A DNA stretch of 64,000 nucleotides from Echinicola rosea (GTDB taxonomy: Bacteria > Bacteroidota > Bacteroidia > Cytophagales > Cyclobacteriaceae), in the NCBI RefSeq assembly GCF_005281475.1, contig NZ_CP040106.1, positions 2,756,501-2,820,500 on the forward strand. The letters are read 5' to 3'. Numbering within the stretch: the first letter of the stretch is position 1; each line of letters begins with the position of its first letter. The notes beneath the pieces are model-generated. The model ran no database searches. It saw nothing but the letters and a program-made list of their open reading frames with translations, and had not been told where the DNA came from. Shown here piece by piece: positions 10,401 through 18,605 of this stretch. Made by a program: the position numbers and the translations under genes.

Positions 10401-11241
10401 GGGGGAAATGGCCAGCATCCAATACAGGCAAGGGCCGATGATGATCCGTAGTGAAGATTCATTTTTGGTGGGCTATGTATTATTGGATAAGCAACCGAAT
10501 GTAGCAGAGGTTACTGTGGTGGAAAATGCCCAAGATTACCTTCAGGGAAAGATTGATAATGGGGAATTGAAAGTCCCCGGCGGGGTGAGCTATCAGTTTT
10601 CAGGATCTTATGAAAATCAAGTCAGGGCTGAAGAAAGGCTGTCTATCGTGATTCCGTTGTGTCTGATGGTGATCTTTTTGATCCTTTATTTTCAGTTTAG
10701 GTCGGTGCCGGTCACGCTGTTTATATTCTCGGCCATTTCCATGGCTTTTGCAGGGGCTTTTATCATGCTTTGGTTATATGCGCAGCCGTGGTTTATGGAT
10801 GTTGAGGTGATGGGCAATTCCATGCGGTCGCTCTTCCAAATGAAAACATATAACCTGAGTGTGGCGGTTTGGGTAGGGTTTATTGCCTTATTCGGTATTG
10901 CTACGGATGATGGCGTGGTGATGGCCACTTACCTGAAACAGCAATTTGCGGCCAACCGGACGAAAACAGTTCAGGAGGTTAGGCATGCGGTGAAAGAAGC
11001 TGGGATAAGAAGGATAAGGCCCTGCCTGATGACTTCCGCAACTACCTTGCTTGCACTTTTGCCGGTATTGACCTCTAGCGGGAGAGGTTCGGACATCATG
11101 ATTCCGATGGCCATTCCTTCTTTTGGTGGGATGGCGGTGGCTTTGGTCTCACTATTTGTTGTTCCAGTTTTGTACAGCTGGTGGGAAGAGAGAAAGTTGG
11201 TTCAAAACAGTACAATTCAGCATGATAATCCGGTGAAATAA
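7456..11241 (+). CDS. cusA: CusA/CzcA-type heavy-metal RND efflux permease
   Basis: Inner-membrane proton-driven pump of a CusCBA-type copper/silver exporter. From the ATG at 7456 (MLNAVIKFFLENKLVTVLML) it has 1261 residues. An in-frame ATG 90 bp upstream would add a Cys-rich stretch unlike the family, so the later start is preferred. Signatures are VDAIPDLGENQQIVFTEWMG near residue 45, IAIGTMVDLGIILNENI in TM4, the HME motif MPALDEGSFLLMPTSMPHSG, and GIATDDGVVMATYLK near the C-terminus. It is longer than E. coli CusA (1047) because of an extended middle membrane region and a charged insert near residues 775-835. The neighbouring genes support copper/silver over other metals. Confidence 0.93.
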   Translation: MLNAVIKFFLENKLVTVLMLVVLVAWGLVVVPFQWETSFLPSDPVPVDAIPDLGENQQIVFTEWMGQSPQDIEDQVTYPLTTSLLGLPGVKSIRSTSMFGLSSIYIIFDDDIEYYWSRSRILEKLNSLSSNLLPSGVQPKLGPDATALGQVYWYTLEGRDQEGKPAGGWDLHELRSIQDYYVRYGLAGVEGVAEVASVGGMEKEYQVDLDPEAMKVHGVSMMEVREALQSTNQAIGANTLEINQVEYYVRALGFVENVQQIEETVVKATDNVPLRIKDLAKVSIGPADRAMKGILDKSGAEAVGGVVVARYGDNPMEVIKSVKAKIEAISAGLPEKELADGRISKVTIVPFYDRSNLILETLATLNDAIFLQILMTIVVVMVMVYNLRASMLISAILPLAVLTCFIFMRYTGVDANIVALSGIAIAIGTMVDLGIILNENILRHMEEDTGDESLLSTVYHATKEVATAILTAVATTIVSFLPVFTLQAAEGKLFGPLAYTKTFALISALLFTLLVMPAFAHWVFGFKAKGHFWKKWGNMALVVLGGAGLFWLPLAGMVLMGVGINNLLFFYKPEYYEKYHTPVLIAIAVLAVSWMLATAWAPLGASVARFTNFLFVLLIVGIILGIFSLFIRYYECLLDWCLAHKGKFLLLPALMIFVGLNSWIGFSGLFGWVADGFDRIGWNIRTTAVYSSLVHTFPSMGEEFMPALDEGSFLLMPTSMPHSGVEANKKILQQLDMLVTGIPEVSSVVGKAGRAETPLDPAPMSMFENVILYKPEFKVDENGRKRRFAVNESGEFLKDEKGQLVPDDKGEYYRQWRDHIKSPDDIWSEIAKATNLPGVTSAPKLQPIETRLLMLQTGMRAPIGLKVYGPDLETIADFSVQLEKYLKEVSGVKPAAVFADRSLGKPYLEIDLDRQAIARYGLQVKDVQETISAALGGVKLTTTVEGRERYAIRARYARDFRQSPEAIENLLVSASSGAQVPLGEMASIQYRQGPMMIRSEDSFLVGYVLLDKQPNVAEVTVVENAQDYLQGKIDNGELKVPGGVSYQFSGSYENQVRAEERLSIVIPLCLMVIFLILYFQFRSVPVTLFIFSAISMAFAGAFIMLWLYAQPWFMDVEVMGNSMRSLFQMKTYNLSVAVWVGFIALFGIATDDGVVMATYLKQQFAANRTKTVQEVRHAVKEAGIRRIRPCLMTSATTLLALLPVLTSSGRGSDIMIPMAIPSFGGMAVALVSLFVVPVLYSWWEERKLVQNSTIQHDNPVK

Positions 11242-11246
11242 ATCAT

Positions 11247-12575
11247 ATGAAAAGGGTAAAGAAAAAAAGTTTCGATAGGATCATCATCAGTAAATTACCT
11301 GTTGTGATCATGATGTCAGCCATGATAGGTTTGTCATCTTTGGCCCATGGCCAAAATTTAACGGACTATTTACAAATAGCAGCAGAAAACCATCCGGGAA
11401 TCCAGGCAGCATATAGCCGATATACGGCTAGTTTGGAGCGAATTCCCCAAGTGGGGAGTTTGCCGGATCCTGAATTGAGTTTTGGTATTTACTTAAAGGA
11501 CATGGCTACGCTGATGGGTGACCAAAAACTCAATGCCTCCTTGATGCAGCGGTTTCCTTGGTTTGGTACGCTCCAAGTTGGAAAGGATGAGGCCAGTTTA
11601 ATGGCCAAAGCCAATTTTCAGGAATTTGAAGCGGAAAAACATGCGTTGTTTTATGAAGTAAAAACAGGCTATTATCAGCTCTATTTACTTCACCATCACG
11701 AGATGGTCGCCAATAAGAACCTCCAGCTGCTGCAGCGAATGGAAGAATTGGCGCTGAACAAGTTTAAAGGAGGTACTCCGGGCAAGGCTGGGAAAATGAC
11801 TGATGTGCTCCGCATACAAAGTGAGCTAAAAGCATTGGAAGCGCGTATTGCAGAGTTGGAGGACGCTCATGCGGTGGCCCAGGTGCAGTTTAACCTATTG
11901 CTGAACAGGCCTAAAGATACGCCGATCCATATGGACGCTTCTTTTTGGGAAGAGGAGTTATTGCTGGATAAGGAGGTGGTGTTGGACAGTATTTTGGCGG
12001 CAAACCCCCAAGTAAAGAAGCTGGAATGGGAGGGGCAGGCCTACCAGAAAAAGGGAGAAGCGGCTAAGCTAAAGGGGCTTCCCAGTTTTGGAGTGGGAAT
12101 CAACTACATGATCAACAGCCCACGTCAGCCCGAAGGAGCCATAGAGAGCCCGATGGGCTATACTCCAGGAGGAATGGGCCACAATATGATCATGCCGATG
12201 GTTTCGGTTTCGGTACCGATTTTTCGTGGAAAATATAAAAGTGCACGGCAAGAGTCGGCCTATTACCGGCAAGCTTCAGCTCTGGCTAAGGAAAATTTGG
12301 ACAATAGGCTGAAATCTTCGTGGGAAGAACAATATCGGCTGATCCGGGAAGCAAAAAGGAATGTGAAGCTATATGAGGAGCAAGTAATGCTGCTTCAAAG
12401 AACACTGGATCTGATGATTGCGGATTATAGTAGTGCTGCGGGGAATTTTGAAGAACTGCTCACTGTCCAGCGGCAACTGTTGGATTTTGAAATGAAAACA
12501 GCAGAGGAAACATTTAAGAAGCTCCAGGCTTTTGCACAATTAGAATCATTAATGGCCAAAGGAATATCACTATGA
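11247..12575 (+). CDS. TolC/CusC-family outer-membrane efflux protein
   Basis: Outer-membrane channel component, 442 residues. The N-terminal signal region ends near SLAHGQ (about residue 36). The outer-membrane efflux-protein repeats follow as long amphipathic helices, for example LTDYLQIAAENHPGIQAAYSRY near 38 and KENLDNRLKSSWEEQYRLIREAK near 345. Methionine-rich loops (GGMGHNMIMPMVS near 310) fit Cu/Ag handling. It starts 5 bp after the cusA stop and overlaps the next gene by 4 bp (ATGA), so it is tightly co-translated. Confidence 0.9.
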   Translation: MKRVKKKSFDRIIISKLPVVIMMSAMIGLSSLAHGQNLTDYLQIAAENHPGIQAAYSRYTASLERIPQVGSLPDPELSFGIYLKDMATLMGDQKLNASLMQRFPWFGTLQVGKDEASLMAKANFQEFEAEKHALFYEVKTGYYQLYLLHHHEMVANKNLQLLQRMEELALNKFKGGTPGKAGKMTDVLRIQSELKALEARIAELEDAHAVAQVQFNLLLNRPKDTPIHMDASFWEEELLLDKEVVLDSILAANPQVKKLEWEGQAYQKKGEAAKLKGLPSFGVGINYMINSPRQPEGAIESPMGYTPGGMGHNMIMPMVSVSVPIFRGKYKSARQESAYYRQASALAKENLDNRLKSSWEEQYRLIREAKRNVKLYEEQVMLLQRTLDLMIADYSSAAGNFEELLTVQRQLLDFEMKTAEETFKKLQAFAQLESLMAKGISL

Positions 12576-14275
12576 AATTTATGAGAGCAAGAAAACAACT
12601 TATATTTATTGTCCTTGGTGCCTTTGTGTCTGGCGGGATTATTGGCTGGGCACTGTCATCAAATGAGCCAAAAGCGGAAGAACCCAGAGGACATGATCAT
12701 AGTGGAGAAACGATTTACACCTGCTCAATGCATCCGCAGATCAAGCAGGAGGAACCAGGGAGCTGTCCTATCTGCGGAATGGATTTGGTACCACTTTCTT
12801 CGGTTTCCGATACTGAGAGCGCGAATCCTTATGTGATGACCATGACCCCTGAAGCGGTGGCCTTGGCCAATATTGCGACTTCTACCGTGAAGACAGGAGG
12901 AGCGGCAGGAGATGGGGTGTCACTCAGTGGAGCCATAGAAGCAGATGAACGGAAGGTGACGACCGTTTCTGCCAATTTTGGTGGTCGAGTGGATGCGTTG
13001 TTCGTGGCTTTTACAGGCCAGGAAGTGAAGCAAGGCCAGCGATTGGCCCGTATTTACTCCCCGGACCTGATCACTGCCCATCGAGAGCTGGTGGAAGCAA
13101 AAAAGGCAAAGGAAATCAGTCCGAAGCTCTATGAGGCCGCAAAGCAAAAGCTGAAGCAATGGCAATTGACAGATGCCCAAATCACTGCGATGGAGCAAGA
13201 GGATGATTATCAGCCTCATTTTGATATTTATGCCACGACTGCTGGGGTGGTGACCGAAAGGAAAGTAGCATCCGGGGATTATGTGAGTCGCGGGCAGGTG
13301 CTTTTTGAAATCACCAACTTGAGCAAAGTGTGGGTCATGCTCGACGCTTATGAACAAAATGTGGGCAAGATCGATACCGGTGATGAGATCAAGTTTACCG
13401 TAAATGCGTTGCCGAGCGAAGAATTTACCGCCACGGTAACCTTTATCGATCCGGTCATTTCGCAGGACAGCAGAAGCGCAAAGGTAAGGGCAGAAGTGCG
13501 CAATACGGCGGGGAAGCTCAAACCCGGTATGTTTGTCACGGCGACTGTCGCAGCGGACCGGCAAACAAAGGCGGGGATGCTTGTGCCAAGGTCCTCGATC
13601 CTGTGGACAGGAAAACGCTCTGTGGTCTATCGGCAGGTCGGTGATGAGGAGAAGCCTGCTTTCGAGATGGTGCAAGTGGACCTTGGATCGACTGTTGGGG
13701 ATATGCAAGAGGTGCTGTCAGGACTTTCAGAGGGAGATCGTGTGGTGAGCAATGGGGTGTTTGCAGTGGACGGGGCGGCACAGCTGAGCGGCAAATACAG
13801 TATGATGTCACATCCTGAGAAACAGCAGATTACGGTTTCTTCGCATTTTAGAGCAGTGATAGACGAGGTAGTGGCCACTTATCTAAAGGTCAAAAACCAC
13901 CTCGTGGAAGATCAATCAGCAAAAGTTTCAGCAGGCGATTTGTTTAAGCAAATGGAAGCAGCAGAGACAGTTCTTGAGGGGACGGCATCCAAGACTTGGG
14001 AAAAAAGCAGGCGATCTTTAATGGAGGTCTCCTCTTCGATCAACCAAACTACCGATATTCAAGAGCAACGGGATCTGTTCATTCGTCTTTCCAATGAAAT
14101 GATCAATTTGCTGGATGTATTTGGGACACCGGGAGATTTGCTCTATAAAAATTATTGTCCTATGGCCCAAAGTGATCAAGGGGCTTATTGGCTCAGTGAA
14201 TTTAAAGAAATCAAAAACCCCTACTTCGGAGGCGCTATGCTTTCTTGCGGGGAAATAAAAGGGAAATATGAATAG
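12572..14275 (+). CDS. cusB: CusB-like RND periplasmic adaptor with metal-binding domain and C-terminal DUF3347
   Basis: Membrane-fusion adaptor linking the CusA-like pump to the TolC-like channel, 567 residues. Order: N-terminal membrane anchor (10-28); His-rich linker (GHDHSGE); heavy-metal-binding domain YTCSMHPQI...GSCPICGMDLVPL at 49-75; HlyD barrel-sandwich and beta-barrel (about 95-420); then a DUF3347-like domain (about 425-565) with NYCPMA, GAYWLS, NPYFG and MLSCG. The C-terminal domain resembles the next gene's product, so a stand-alone protein and a fused copy are adjacent. The start overlaps the previous stop by 4 bp. Confidence 0.92.
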   Translation: MKFMRARKQLIFIVLGAFVSGGIIGWALSSNEPKAEEPRGHDHSGETIYTCSMHPQIKQEEPGSCPICGMDLVPLSSVSDTESANPYVMTMTPEAVALANIATSTVKTGGAAGDGVSLSGAIEADERKVTTVSANFGGRVDALFVAFTGQEVKQGQRLARIYSPDLITAHRELVEAKKAKEISPKLYEAAKQKLKQWQLTDAQITAMEQEDDYQPHFDIYATTAGVVTERKVASGDYVSRGQVLFEITNLSKVWVMLDAYEQNVGKIDTGDEIKFTVNALPSEEFTATVTFIDPVISQDSRSAKVRAEVRNTAGKLKPGMFVTATVAADRQTKAGMLVPRSSILWTGKRSVVYRQVGDEEKPAFEMVQVDLGSTVGDMQEVLSGLSEGDRVVSNGVFAVDGAAQLSGKYSMMSHPEKQQITVSSHFRAVIDEVVATYLKVKNHLVEDQSAKVSAGDLFKQMEAAETVLEGTASKTWEKSRRSLMEVSSSINQTTDIQEQRDLFIRLSNEMINLLDVFGTPGDLLYKNYCPMAQSDQGAYWLSEFKEIKNPYFGGAMLSCGEIKGKYE

Positions 14276-14338
14276 CTGATAGTGATTCTGTTTTCATAGA
14301 ATAAGCATTATTAATTAAACAACGTAGAAAGAACCATT

Positions 14339-14884
14339 ATGAAAAAGTTTAGAGTAGTAGGTACATCACTGATGCTGGCCATGATTTTGGCAGCCAGCTG
14401 CAATTCGAAAAAGCAGGAAGGAACCCATGAGCATGACCATGCCATGGAAACTTCTGAACAAGCCTCGAAGTCAGTAGAAAGTGGAGCGATATTGGCATTT
14501 AAGGATGACGAAAGTGCCAAGGTTTTCCATCATTATCTTACCGTAAAAAATGCGTTGGTAGAAGGAGATGCCGCTGCTGCTAGCGAAGGTGCCAAGAAGT
14601 TATTGGCCGTAGATGGATTCCAAGGGCAGGAAGCGGCCAAGAAGATAGAAGCAGCTTCGGATATTGCCGTTCAGCGAGATGCTTTTGTGGCTTTAAGCGC
14701 ATCAGTAGAGCAGTTGGTGGCTTCACAAGTGTCCTCGGGAGCCGTGTATAAACAGTATTGCCCTATGGCCTTTGAAGGAAAAGGAGGGTATTGGCTGTCC
14801 GATCAGGAAGCGATCAGGAACCCCTACTATGGGGATAAAATGCTGACTTGCGGTCGCGTGGACAAAGTAATGGGAGAGCTTTAA
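14339..14884 (+). CDS. DUF3347-domain lipoprotein
   Basis: A 181-residue lipoprotein. The signal peptide ends in a lipobox (LAASC, Cys21) followed by a His-rich segment (THEHDHAMET). The DUF3347 domain shows VFHHYLTVKNALVEGD near residue 62 and QYCPMA, GGYWLS, NPYYGDKMLTCG near 138-175. The paired Cys/Met motifs match those at the C-terminus of the CusB-like adaptor, which suggests periplasmic copper capture and hand-over. This role is inferred. It lies 63 bp after cusB on the same strand. Confidence 0.85.
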   Translation: MKKFRVVGTSLMLAMILAASCNSKKQEGTHEHDHAMETSEQASKSVESGAILAFKDDESAKVFHHYLTVKNALVEGDAAAASEGAKKLLAVDGFQGQEAAKKIEAASDIAVQRDAFVALSASVEQLVASQVSSGAVYKQYCPMAFEGKGGYWLSDQEAIRNPYYGDKMLTCGRVDKVMGEL

Positions 14885-14938
14885 GCTCCCAGGCGAATCG
14901 CTTTTAACCCCATGAATTTATTTAATTCTGGCAAAAAG

Positions 14939-15019
14939 AGTCAGGCCGAGCGGAGTCGAGGGCAAACGTCTAGCCTTCGACTTTACCTGGAGGATAGACA
15001 GGTCCGCTCAGGCTGACAT
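14939..15019. repeat. Palindromic intergenic repeat
   Basis: Outer arms GTCAGGCCGAGCGGA and TCCGCTCAGGCTGAC are inverted repeats. Inside them GTCGAGGGC and GCCTTCGAC form a second pair. It lies just after the DUF3347 gene and could fold in RNA, but there is no T-tract, so it is not a standard terminator. Confidence 0.65.
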
Positions 15020-15080
15020 CGCTTTATTAATAGTTTAAAAGCGATTTCCCTGTTTAAGCTCCCTTTTTTTCTTAAGCTCG

Positions 15081-15187
15081 GCTTATGCATCGTAGCACCG
15101 CTACGGTTACAGTGAAAACTAAAGCGAAGGGGCTGATTTTATAGCAATTTCAGGTCGCAACAGATAGGCTGATGCATATTCCGGATT
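15081..15187 (+). repeat. Truncated copy of the TTTAA/CCGG mini-element
   Basis: Contains the hairpin CGTAGCACCGCTACG, then AAAACTAAAG, CTGATTTT, TTTCAGGTCGCAACAGATAG and the end ATTCCGGATTTAA. The same modules in the same order occur in the complete 166-bp element at 42337-42502. The left third is missing here. It abuts the left end of the large repeat that follows. Confidence 0.6.
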
Positions 15188-15852
15188 TAATGCCGTTTAG
15201 TTAAGGCCATTTCCCTGTTTTCACCTGCTAGGAGTTTCTTTTCTATTTGACTTTAACTGTATGGCTTTGGCCATTTTGGTGGATTTTATCCTTTTCCTTT
15301 TTTCCATTGATGAAAAAAGAAAGAAAAAAATCCAGGCCGGTGGTCTGCCCTTTAAAATGGGACATGGATTTCCCCCGCGACGTGGATCCGTCACCCATTT
15401 TAATTTCCACCCGATGGCTACGGCCTAAAAGCGAGTGGGTCTCGCTGTTCCACGACGCGAGCCAACTCACTTTCTTAACGGCCTCCACCATCGGCTGGAA
15501 AACAGGCATACCAAGGGCCGGAATAAGGAAGCGATACCTTTTTTGGCTCAGGGGGGCTTATAGTTCCGGCTCAACTTGGTTACTTAAGAAAATATACCAC
15601 TACATGGAATAATGATGATAATGTATTCATAAGAAACTTATTAATCGGATCCGCCATGCAGGTATTGGGCGTTAAGAAATTAAAATGCGGGCGGGCAAAA
15701 AGGCAGGCTTGTTTGACGAAATACTAGCCAAAAAGAATGTTGGCGGCTAAAGAAGGTTTACTTGGCTTTAGACAGGAGGAGTTTGCCTGCATGAGGGGAG
15801 GTTTTAATTTTAGGCCAATAGCTGCACAGCGGCGGGGTTTTTTGGCCACTTT

Positions 15853-16447
15853 GTGTGTCCTGAAGTTCGGGAAACCGGACATGCTATCCAACTGATGTCG
15901 AATAGGGCGTTACAACCCTTGGCACGACGACTGGGACTGGATCAGGCAGACCAGTCAAATTCCCCTGATGGTGCTGCGCTTTCAAGGCTGTGGTACTGAG
16001 CGATCAGAAGGAATGCGTTTCGAAAAGCTGAACGAAAGTGAACCGTTCGATGAAGTGTCGTGAAAAATACTTCCTGTCAAAACCGGGGGCTAGAGTAACT
16101 TCCGGGACAAAATAGGCAGCGCAGACTGAGAGTTGGCCTATTGGCAGGCGGCATTAAGGCGGCAGGAGTTCGAAACAGGCGGTTGGATGGAACAGGAGAA
16201 CCATCCCCTTTGATAGGGATGGGGCGGATCAGTCCGTAGTAGTGTTGAAAGCTCTGGAAACGGAGAAAGAGCGAAGGGACTGAGGCAATCGGTTTTGAAT
16301 GGTTCCACAACCTAAAAAATTAGGGAAGATGGAGTTGTTTGAAACAAAATCTGGAACATCAGATTTGATTGCCAAGAGCCGTATGACGGGAGACTGTCAC
16401 GTACGGTTCTGAGAGAGGCTTGGGCATAGTGCCCAGGCCTACTCGAC
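15853..16447 (+). mobile_element. ORF-less group II intron (about 595 nt)
   Basis: The 5' end GTGTGTCC matches the GUGYG consensus and the 3' end is ...CTCGAC (AY). Comparison with the uninterrupted repeat fixes both borders: exon ...CACTTT joins TTTGA.CTGAAGC, as in the copies at 42121-43037 and near 20475-20510. Exon-binding site 1 (AAAGTG, 16035-16040) sits in a loop closed by GAACG/CGTTC and is perfectly complementary to the six exon bases CACTTT (15847-15852). A canonical domain V and a domain VI with a bulged A lie at the 3' end. There is no room for a reverse transcriptase, so mobility would need an enzyme supplied in trans. Confidence 0.92.
16376..16447 (+). ncRNA. Group II intron domains V and VI
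   Basis: Domain V (16376-16409): lower stem GAGCCGTA / TACGGTTC, a two-base CG bulge, upper stem TGACGG / CTGTCA, and GNRA-type loop GAGA. The AGC catalytic triad is at 16377-16379. Domain VI follows as a hairpin with arms AGGCTTGGGC and GCCCAGGCCT. An unpaired A at 16441, seven nucleotides from the 3' splice site, is the likely branch point. All core features expected for splicing are intact. Confidence 0.92.
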
Positions 16448-16604
16448 TTTGAACTGAAGCAAAAAAGTAACAAAGGTAAAGGGATGAAAACCACCTAGGG
16501 ATTTAGCTAGAAAAATAACTGCCCAAGGAAAAAATATAGAACCCATATTTTCCAGATACACACTAACTAAGCGGCATTGATTCCGGATTAAACATCAACT
16601 GACC

Positions 16605-18605
16605 ATGGAACATCAAGACCATAATTCTAATAAACAAGAGGAACATCATGATCATGGAGGCCATCACGGGCATATGCTCCAGGATTTTAAAAGGAGGTTC
16701 TGGGTATCGATGATTCTAACCGTGCCTGTGCTGCTTCTTTCGAAGATGATACAGGAGTGGGTTGGAATGGAGATTTCATTCTCTGGTGATAAATATGTGC
16801 TTTTTGGCTTGGCATCAACGATATATTTTTATGGAGGATGGCCATTTTTAAAAGGGCTAAAGGAAGAAGTTCACCAAAGGAAGCCCGCCATGATGACCTT
16901 GATTGCTTTGGCGATTACGGTGGCTTATGGTTATAGCACCGCTGTTACTTTCGGCTTAGAGGGTAAAGGATTTTTTTGGGAGTTGGCCACCTTGATCGAC
17001 TTGATGCTGCTGGGGCACTGGATAGAGATGAAGTCTGTGATGAATGCCTCGGGTGCATTGGACGAGCTGGCAAGGTTGATGCCTTCCACTGCGCATAAAC
17101 TCACCGAAGGAGGAGACACCAAAGAAGTAAAAATAGCTGATCTAGAAGCTGGAGACCGTGTTTTGATAAAACCTGGGGAAAAGATCCCGGCAGATGGTAA
17201 GGTGACCGAGGGCAGTAGCCATGTGAATGAATCGATGCTTACCGGGGAATCCAAGCCTGTCAAAAAGCAAAAGGATGATGAGGTAGTGGGCGGTGCTATC
17301 AATGAGCAAGGCTCTTTACAGATAGAGGTAAAGAAAGTCGGGGAGGAAGCCTATTTGTCCCGCGTGATCGGTATGGTGAAGGCTGCACAGGAAACCAAAT
17401 CAAAAACCCAAAATCTGGCAGATAAAGCTGCTGGCTGGTTATTTTACATCTCCTTGGGAGCAGGACTGATCACATTGGTGGTTTGGTTGGTGTTGGGTGA
17501 GGAGTTTGATTTTGCACTGGAGCGGATGGTTACCGTGATGATCATTGCCTGCCCACATGCGCTTGGATTGGCCATGCCGTTGGTGACCGCTATTTCCACT
17601 TCGTTAGCTGCCAAAAACGGCTTGTTGATCCGTAATAGGACGGCTTTTGAGCGGGCCAGAAAAGTGACCATGGTGATCTTTGATAAGACAGGGACATTGA
17701 CTGCGGGTGATTTCGGGGTGAAGACCTATAAGAGTCTCTTGGAGGAGTTTACTGATGAGGATGTCCTCAGGCTCACGGCGGCAGTGGAGCAGAAGTCCGA
17801 GCACCCCATCGCCACTGGTATCATGAAAAAAGCGAAGGAAGAAGAACTGGATTTCTCTGAGGCCAATGATTACGAAAATATTACCGGAGAAGGAGTCAAG
17901 GCTTCTGTGGATGGGCGACAGGTGATGGTCGTGAGTCCGGGGTACCTAAAAAAACACAAGCTGGAAGTTTCCTCGGAAATCAAAGAGGAGGGCGTAGAAA
18001 CCTTGGTGTTCTTGTTGGTAGACGATAGTGTGGCGGGCTACTTAAAATTAGCGGATGAAGTCCGGGATTCCTCCCAAACAGCCGTGTCCGCCTTACAAAA
18101 AGCAGGTATCAAGGTCCTCATGGCTACTGGTGACAATAAAGCCGCCGCCAAAGCCGTCAGTGCCGAACTTGGGCTAGACGGCTATCATGCGGAAGTATTG
18201 CCTGAGGATAAACAAACCATCATTAAGGAAGCCCAAGAAAAGGGCGAAGTCGTCGTGATGACCGGAGATGGGGTGAATGATGCACCGGCATTGGCACAAG
18301 CGGACATAGGCGTGGCCATAGGTTCGGGAACCGATGTGGCGGCGGAGACAGCTGATATTGTTTTGGTAAACAGTGACCCGACAGACCTTTCCGCTATGAT
18401 CGCCTTTGGCAAGGCCACCTATCAGAAGATGATCCAAAACCTATTTTGGGCCACTGCCTATAATGCCATTGCCCTCCCGCTGGCTACAGGCTTTATTCCA
18501 AAACTGATGGTTAGCCCGGCCTTGGGAGCCGTCCTGATGAGCTTAAGCACCATAGTGGTAGCGGTCAATGCTCAATTGCTGAAGAAGAAACTCAAAGGGG
18601 ACTGA
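16605..18605 (+). CDS. copB: CopB-type (P1B-3) copper/silver-translocating P-type ATPase
   Basis: ATP-driven copper exporter of the inner membrane, 666 residues. The N-terminus is His-rich (EEHHDHGGHHGH, 12-23) with no CxxC metal-binding domain. TGES lies near 213-216, the membrane metal site is CPH (316-318) in place of CPC, the phosphorylation motif is DKTGT starting at Asp360, and TGDGVNDAPA comes later. CPH plus a His-rich tail is characteristic of the P1B-3/CopB subgroup (Cu2+ or Ag+). It is separated from the cus genes by the repeat and intron insertion but belongs to the same resistance island. Its stop codon directly abuts the stop of the convergent CoA-transferase gene. Confidence 0.93.
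   Translation: MEHQDHNSNKQEEHHDHGGHHGHMLQDFKRRFWVSMILTVPVLLLSKMIQEWVGMEISFSGDKYVLFGLASTIYFYGGWPFLKGLKEEVHQRKPAMMTLIALAITVAYGYSTAVTFGLEGKGFFWELATLIDLMLLGHWIEMKSVMNASGALDELARLMPSTAHKLTEGGDTKEVKIADLEAGDRVLIKPGEKIPADGKVTEGSSHVNESMLTGESKPVKKQKDDEVVGGAINEQGSLQIEVKKVGEEAYLSRVIGMVKAAQETKSKTQNLADKAAGWLFYISLGAGLITLVVWLVLGEEFDFALERMVTVMIIACPHALGLAMPLVTAISTSLAAKNGLLIRNRTAFERARKVTMVIFDKTGTLTAGDFGVKTYKSLLEEFTDEDVLRLTAAVEQKSEHPIATGIMKKAKEEELDFSEANDYENITGEGVKASVDGRQVMVVSPGYLKKHKLEVSSEIKEEGVETLVFLLVDDSVAGYLKLADEVRDSSQTAVSALQKAGIKVLMATGDNKAAAKAVSAELGLDGYHAEVLPEDKQTIIKEAQEKGEVVVMTGDGVNDAPALAQADIGVAIGSGTDVAAETADIVLVNSDPTDLSAMIAFGKATYQKMIQNLFWATAYNAIALPLATGFIPKLMVSPALGAVLMSLSTIVVAVNAQLLKKKLKGD

Larger units (their letters stand above)
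15189..16578 (+). repeat. Large interspersed repeat, copy A (interrupted by a group II intron)
   Basis: Ends are inverted repeats: AATGCCGTTTAGTTA on the left, and TAACTAAGCGGCATT on the right. Most of it is closely similar to 42121-43037. Shared landmarks are GAAAAAAGAAAGAAAAAAATC, the GGACATGGATTTCCC segment, GCCTCCACCATCGGCTGG and CACCTAGGG. Without the 595-bp intron it is about 795 bp. I see no credible protein; the ORFs here do not look coding. It fills the gap between the DUF3347 gene and the copB-like gene. Confidence 0.75.

Noticed and set aside
15243..15612. 88-aa minus and 121-aa plus ORFs in the large repeat
   Set aside because: Both lie in the repeat, read the same DNA on opposite strands, and are cut short or shifted in the second copy; similarity reflects the repeat, not a gene.
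16077..16494. Short minus-strand ORFs within the group II intron
   Set aside because: They overlap ribozyme structures and show no reverse-transcriptase or maturase motifs.
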